Assembly: GCF_013184525.1 (NCBI RefSeq)
Contig: NZ_JAAOIZ010000003.1
Location: 186,001 to 250,000, forward strand
DNA from: Chryseobacterium sp. LAM-KRS1
Lineage (GTDB): Bacteria > Bacteroidota > Bacteroidia > Flavobacteriales > Weeksellaceae
Reading direction: 5' to 3'
Length of the DNA stretch: 64,000 nucleotides
The notes under the pieces were generated by a model that worked only from the letters and a program-made list of their open reading frames with translations, was not told the origin of the DNA and ran no database searches. Positions 60,655 to 64,000 of this stretch are shown here, piece by piece (the first letter of the stretch is position 1; each line of letters starts with the position of its first letter). A program made the position numbers and the translations under genes.

Positions 60655-61287
60655 ATGAAAACCAGGGAAAAGATTATTTCAACAGCAATCCAGCTTTTCA
60701 ACGAAAAAGGATACAATACAATCACGACAAGACATATTGCGGCTGAACTCAATATAAGTCCGGGAAATCTGCATTACCACTTCAAACATTCTGAAGATAT
60801 TATTAAAGTTGTTTTTTCCGAACTCCTACTGGCAATGGATGAAATGATGAATACACTTCAGCAAACTGATCATAAGACCTTACAAAACTTATTTGACTTT
60901 ACTTACCGTACTTACGAAATTTTCTATTCTTATCGTTTTATCTTCCTCAATTTCGTTGATATTCTAAGAAAAATTCCAGAAATAAAAACTCAGTATGAAC
61001 AAATTAATTTGCACAGGAAAACTGAATTTGAATCTATATTTCTTGATTTTCAGAAGAACAGGATCTTCCGGGAAGATATCCCTGATTTTATTATAAATAA
61101 CCTTAGCACCCAAATATTTATTATTGCCGATAATTGGGTTACCCATAATAGCCTAACACTCAATCTACCAAAAGAAGAAGCAATTACGCATTACAGCCTT
61201 ATCCAGATGAATTTGTTTTACCCTTTGTTAAATCCTGAACAGCAGAAATTATATCGATTGAATTTTATTCAAAAACTTAAAAAATAA
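60655..61287 (+). CDS. TetR/AcrR family transcriptional regulator
   Basis: A 210-residue regulator. The HTH is TREKIISTAIQLFNEKGYNTITTRHIAAELNISPGNLHYHFKHSEDI (residues 3-49), a textbook TetR fold. The remaining helical ligand domain has no recognised subfamily. It lies divergent from two coupled small membrane-protein genes, with a palindrome between, and probably represses them and itself. A ligand cannot be predicted. Confidence 0.92.
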   Translation: MKTREKIISTAIQLFNEKGYNTITTRHIAAELNISPGNLHYHFKHSEDIIKVVFSELLLAMDEMMNTLQQTDHKTLQNLFDFTYRTYEIFYSYRFIFLNFVDILRKIPEIKTQYEQINLHRKTEFESIFLDFQKNRIFREDIPDFIINNLSTQIFIIADNWVTHNSLTLNLPKEEAITHYSLIQMNLFYPLLNPEQQKLYRLNFIQKLKK

Positions 61288-61374
61288 ATCTCAATTTGTT
61301 TTAATTTTACCATTCAGTTAAAACGATGTAGTAATGAAAATCCTTTATTTTACATCATAATAAATGGCTTATAA

Positions 61375-62199
61375 ATGTCCGGATCTTCAGCACAATATAA
61401 TGGTTACAAAATCTCAGTTCCGCCGGAATTCGAGAATATATTTTCACATTTCTATTTTGCTGAAAACAATTCCGAATTTCCGGTAACCAAGACATTGCTG
61501 CCTACGTATCAGACGATATTGCTATTTTGCTTTGGGGAAAGTGCATCAATGGTAACTAAGGAAAAAACGATGATAACGGTAGATACGTGTGTCGTTTTTG
61601 GGCCTATCAGGCATTCTTTCGACTATACGTTGCCTTCCGGAACTTCAATTCTTGTAGCTAATTTCAAAGATGATGCTTTTTATCGTTTTTTTGGAAAAGC
61701 GTGCATCTCATATCAGGCCGCGATAAATCCTGACGAGCTTCTTGAAGAAAACTGTTTTACCAATCTATGGCATCAGATTTCAAAAATTAATTCTACTCAG
61801 GAACAGGTAGATTATATTCTTGAGTTTTGTAAACCCTATTTGCAGGAGCGGGATCTCACAGGTCAGCTCTTGAGTGATTTTACAAATAAAAATTTAAACC
61901 CCATTAAAACAATTGCTGAAAAGACCAATCAAAGTGAACGAAGTATTCAGCTAAAACAAAAAGAGCAATTTGGATATTCATCCAAAGAGATCAGCCGGTA
62001 TAGCAGGTTTTCAAAAGCCATCCAGCTTATTGAGAAAGAAATTGCCAATCAAAACAAAGTTGAATGGTTTACCATTGTTGATGAGTGTAATTATTACGAT
62101 CAAAGCCAGCTGATCCATGATTTCAAGCACTTCATACATCTTTCACCTTCACAGTTCCTGAAGTTTCAACAGGACATCTGCAACCCAAAATCGGATTAG
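61375..62199 (+). CDS. AraC family transcriptional regulator
   Basis: A 274-residue protein. The N-terminal region (about 1-170) has a cupin-like sensor pattern (YQTILLFCFGESASMVT, CVVFGPIRHSFDYTL). The C-terminal domain (about 180-270) holds the helix pairs IKTIAEKTNQSERSIQLKQKEQFGYSSKE and IVDECNYYDQSQLIHDFKHFIHLSPSQFLK. The motif pattern is AraC but diverged. A quinone-reductase gene with its own -7 box lies 75 bp downstream, so the pair may form a redox-response unit. Confidence 0.85.
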   Translation: MSGSSAQYNGYKISVPPEFENIFSHFYFAENNSEFPVTKTLLPTYQTILLFCFGESASMVTKEKTMITVDTCVVFGPIRHSFDYTLPSGTSILVANFKDDAFYRFFGKACISYQAAINPDELLEENCFTNLWHQISKINSTQEQVDYILEFCKPYLQERDLTGQLLSDFTNKNLNPIKTIAEKTNQSERSIQLKQKEQFGYSSKEISRYSRFSKAIQLIEKEIANQNKVEWFTIVDECNYYDQSQLIHDFKHFIHLSPSQFLKFQQDICNPKSD

Positions 62200-62239
62200 G
62201 CACTTCGTTTTCTTACAATTTTTGTGTACTCAGCTATTC

Positions 62240-62247
62240 TACCTTTG
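62240..62247 (+). promoter_or_regulatory. Candidate -7 box (TACCTTTG) for the quinone reductase
   Basis: An exact TAnnTTTG match, 27 nt before the ATG at 62275. A GTG that could open a longer frame (62224) lies upstream of this box, so the ATG is the better start. Confidence 0.6.
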
Positions 62248-62274
62248 TCCTGCAACAATAAAAAAGTAGAAAAA

Positions 62275-62925
62275 ATGAGACATCTAATTATTTACGCACA
62301 TTATAACGAAAAGAGTTTAAACCACCATCTGTTAGAAACTGTTGTTGAAAGCCTGACTTCCCAAAATCATGAAGTTATTGTAAGAGATCTTTATGCAATT
62401 AACTTTGATCCTGTGTTTTCTTTAAAAGATATACAGGAACAGAGAATGGGAATTCTTGCCGATGATATCAAATATGAGCAGGAGTTCATCACATGGGCAG
62501 AGCATATTACCTTCATCTATCCTATCTGGTGGACCGGAATGCCGGCTATTATGAAAGGATATATCGACAGGGTTTTCAGCTATGGTTATGCTTACCGTTA
62601 TGACCAGGGCATTCAAAAGAGTTTATTGGCAGGAAAACAAGCCATAATTATCAATACTCATGGTAAATCACATGCAGAATATGAACAAATCGGAATGGAT
62701 AAAGCACTTTCATTAACCTCCGATAAAGGTATATTTACATACTGCGGTTTTGAGATCAACCAACATTTTTTCTTCGATAAAGCAGACAGGGTATCTCCTG
62801 AACAAGTGGAAATATGGAAAGAGCACATTAGAAATACATATTCAGAAATCAATGATCGCTTAACGAATGCTAATGAATCTGAAATATTGAACACTCATCC
62901 ATTGCAAACCCGTCAATCTTCTTAA
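62275..62925 (+). CDS. NAD(P)H:quinone oxidoreductase, flavodoxin-like fold
   Basis: A 217-residue flavoprotein counted from ATG 62275. The nucleotide/FMN loop starts HLIIYAHYNEKSLNHHL (about 3-19). PIWWTGMPAIMKGYIDRVFSYGYAY is the family signature. The length and motifs match the NQO1/KefF/YwrO group that reduces quinones with NAD(P)H. It lies directly after an AraC-type gene, which may sense redox or toxic quinones. Confidence 0.9.
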   Translation: MRHLIIYAHYNEKSLNHHLLETVVESLTSQNHEVIVRDLYAINFDPVFSLKDIQEQRMGILADDIKYEQEFITWAEHITFIYPIWWTGMPAIMKGYIDRVFSYGYAYRYDQGIQKSLLAGKQAIIINTHGKSHAEYEQIGMDKALSLTSDKGIFTYCGFEINQHFFFDKADRVSPEQVEIWKEHIRNTYSEINDRLTNANESEILNTHPLQTRQSS

Positions 62926-62978
62926 AGAAAATAATCAGCCAGTTTCCTGATTGAATTCTTACAATAGAAAAAAGTTTC

Positions 62979-62986
62979 TATCTTTG
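62979..62986 (+). promoter_or_regulatory. Candidate -7 box (TATCTTTG) of the tyrS leader
   Basis: An exact TAnnTTTG match, 8 nt before the leader-peptide ATG at 62995. Transcription would start just before that ATG, so the leader mRNA has a very short or no 5' untranslated region. No clean -33 TTG is found at standard spacing. Confidence 0.6.
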
Positions 62987-62994
62987 CTGTTCAT

Positions 62995-63093
62995 ATGAAA
63001 TATTTAAACAGCATATTACGTCTTCCTTTCTTTAATGAGTATTACTACCCGATGTACTGTTCGGGAAGACTGTCTATGTGTATAATTCAATAA
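62995..63093 (+). CDS. Tyrosine-rich leader peptide of tyrS (32 residues)
   Basis: The frame begins MKYLNSILRLPFFNEYYYPM and continues YCSGRLSMCIIQ to a TAA at 63091-63093. It has five tyrosine codons, three adjacent (Y16-Y18, 63040-63048), one more after two residues (Y21). It is placed between a -7 box and a strong terminator hairpin and lies just upstream of a tyrS fragment. Ribosome stalling at the tyrosine codons when charged tRNA-Tyr is scarce would sense tyrosine supply. No stable product is expected. The leader role is inferred from the arrangement, not from a known family. Confidence 0.75.
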   Translation: MKYLNSILRLPFFNEYYYPMYCSGRLSMCIIQ

Positions 63094-63145
63094 CAAAATA
63101 TTAATTTATTATATAGAGCCCGAACATTATTGTTCGGGCTTTTTT
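63048..63145 (+). promoter_or_regulatory. Transcription attenuator with alternative hairpins
   Basis: Four segments are visible. Segment 1 is CCCGA (63048-63052), segment 2 TGTTCGGG (63058-63065), segment 3 CCCGAACA (63119-63126) and segment 4 TGTTCGGG (63131-63138). Segments 2 and 4 are identical, so segment 3 can pair with either over 8 bases. Pairing 1:2 (5 bp) leaves 3:4 free to form the terminator. Pairing 2:3 is an antiterminator. The last tyrosine codon of the run ends at the first base of segment 1, so a stalled ribosome would mask it and favour 2:3. Confidence 0.8.
63117..63145 (+). terminator. Terminator hairpin of the tyrS attenuator
   Basis: A 10-bp perfect stem (AGCCCGAACA / TGTTCGGGCT), loop TTAT, then five T, ending 20 nt before the tyrS start codon. 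Confidence 0.9.
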
Positions 63146-63165
63146 AATGCAAAATTTTAAAAGAA

Positions 63166-63429
63166 ATGATTCATCTATTACAAGAAAATGTGGAAATTAT
63201 TTTACCACAAAACGGTCTGGAAAACAAATTACAACAGGCTAAAGACGAAAACAGGAAACTAAACATCAAACTGGGATTCGATCCTACTGCTCCGGACCTT
63301 CATCTGGGACACGCTGTTGTTCTAAAAAAACTCAGACAATTTCAGGATCTGGGACACCGGATTATTATTGTTGTCGGAAGTTTTACAGCAAGAATCGGGG
63401 ATCCCAATTGTAAATTAAAAACAGAATAA
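63166..63429 (+). pseudogene. tyrS: Truncated tyrosine--tRNA ligase gene (5' fragment)
   Basis: Residues 1-80 are a normal TyrRS start: [22 protein letters not shown] contains the class I HIGH-type motif (HLGH), then FTARIGDP. Intact enzymes of this type are about 400-430 residues and continue GDPTG. Here the frame reads [10 protein letters not shown] and stops after 87 codons. The next gene starts on the opposite strand 40 bp later, so the tRNA- and KMSKS-bearing parts are gone. It cannot charge tRNA. A complete tyrS must exist elsewhere if the genome is intact. The attenuator in front is still well preserved, suggesting recent loss. Confidence 0.85.
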
Positions 63430-63468
63430 AGATCAAAAAACTCTTAATAAATCATCCACATTAGATCT

Positions 63469-64000
63469 TTAAAATAAATTGATATTAATAAAAGCTCCTA
63501 CATTATAATCGTATTTTTTCATTGGCCCATACCAATCTAAATTTACTCCAGTACCAAATGAAAATTCTTTATACCTAAGCCCTAACCTTAGCATGACATA
63601 GCTTCTGTCATGGAGTCCAGAGTTGATGGTAACTGAATGCATACCCTGAAACCTGGTATATAATCGCAATTTATCGGTTATACTTGGTATATATTCTGTC
63701 ATAAGCATCACTTCTGCGTTTGCATTTTTTGATACATCAACGCTGGGAGCCATTATTACAGTGTAATTAGAATCACTCAACGTATAGATAAGTCCTGTTG
63801 ATGTTCTGAGACCATTTACAGATGTATACATAAATCCTCCCGTAATATCAAGTCCTTTTAAAACCGAATATGTAAACTTTCCCTGGGACATGATGCTATC
63901 TGTTCTAGGTTCCCAATTTGTTATTAAGTTTGAAACACTAAAAAATCCGAATCTGGATAAGGAAGAAATTTTTTTTACAACCAGTAATTGATAAAATAGT
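63469..64000 (-). CDS. Outer-membrane beta-barrel protein, 5' end beyond window
   Basis: The frame is open from the stop at 63469 through base 64000 with no upstream stop, so the ATG at 63891 is internal and the N-terminus lies outside the window. The visible 177 residues show alternating strands with aromatic ends (FTYSVLKGLDITGGFMYTS, LRLYTRFQGMHS, YVMLRLGLRYKEFSFG) and finish with INLF, the terminal phenylalanine used by barrel-assembly machinery. The family cannot be named from this part. Confidence 0.75.
   Translation of the reverse strand, partial: LFYQLLVVKKISSLSRFGFFSVSNLITNWEPRTDSIMSQGKFTYSVLKGLDITGGFMYTSVNGLRTSTGLIYTLSDSNYTVIMAPSVDVSKNANAEVMLMTEYIPSITDKLRLYTRFQGMHSVTINSGLHDRSYVMLRLGLRYKEFSFGTGVNLDWYGPMKKYDYNVGAFININLF

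Noticed and set aside
63001-63145. T-box riboswitch upstream of tyrS
   Set aside because: No T-box core sequence or specifier-loop architecture is visible; the Tyr-rich ORF with alternative hairpins explains the region better.
1-64000. Mobile elements, CRISPR arrays, tRNA genes
   Set aside because: No transposase, integrase, repeat-spacer pattern or tRNA-like TTCGA arm with acceptor pairing was recognised in the window.

Overview
This window looks like chromosomal DNA of a flavobacterium, most likely Chryseobacterium or a close relative (Bacteroidota, Weeksellaceae). The DNA is AT-rich and start codons lack clear Shine-Dalgarno sequences. Many genes are preceded by the Bacteroidota -7 box TAnnTTTG. 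Typical lineage genes are present: a subclass Id ribonucleotide reductase, TonB-dependent receptors with carboxypeptidase-like N-termini, a type IX secretion C-terminal domain, ribosomal protein S16 with a long acidic tail, and sigma-54. I saw no insertion sequence, prophage, CRISPR array, tRNA or rRNA operon. The species call is inference from gene content.

Layout. 1-9923 (minus strand) is an exopolysaccharide/capsule locus. Transcribed from the CapD/WbpM-type dehydratase, it continues with two Wza-like export lipoproteins, a Wzc-like co-polymerase/tyrosine kinase, a UDP-sugar dehydrogenase, wecB and wecC (cut by the left edge). 10362-14873 holds recX, glyA, a thioredoxin-reductase-like flavoprotein and a GT39-type glycosyltransferase. 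15029-19548 is a MacAB-like efflux operon (ATPase, two permeases, adaptor). 19974-23036 is the ribonucleotide reductase operon, with a small ABM-like gene between the two subunit genes. A large TonB-dependent receptor and a secreted leucine-rich-repeat protein follow on opposite strands. 28932-36946 is housekeeping and conserved genes (DUF72, HD hydrolase, alpha/beta hydrolase, ribokinase, DUF4241, valS). 37076-45119 has a DUF1573 protein, PPK2, the RNase P RNA gene, an ECF sigma factor overlapping a membrane protein gene, an acyl-CoA synthetase, rpoN and asnS. 45464-45704 is a wreck of an AraC-type gene. rimM-rpsP, a nitroreductase, a Gre-like protein, a DUF805 protein, an SRPBCC protein, an M3 peptidase, a methyltransferase and a YqaE protein follow.

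52611-64000 is more accessory. An AraC regulator faces an operon encoding an exported flavodoxin-RidA fusion and a DapB-like reductase with an altered catalytic motif. Next come a TlpA-like thioredoxin, an unknown gene, an outer-membrane receptor, and a TetR gene divergent from two small membrane-protein genes around a near-perfect palindrome. A second AraC regulator precedes a quinone reductase. The window ends with a tyrosine-codon leader peptide and transcription attenuator in front of a truncated tyrS, followed by the 3' part of an outer-membrane protein gene that runs off the right edge.

The most notable item is the tyrosine attenuator at 62979-63145. A 32-codon leader ORF has three adjacent Tyr codons. 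Four short RNA segments can pair alternatively as 1:2 plus 3:4 (terminator) or 2:3 (antiterminator, 8 perfect base pairs). It lies directly upstream of tyrS, yet the tyrS it should control here is only an 87-codon fragment.
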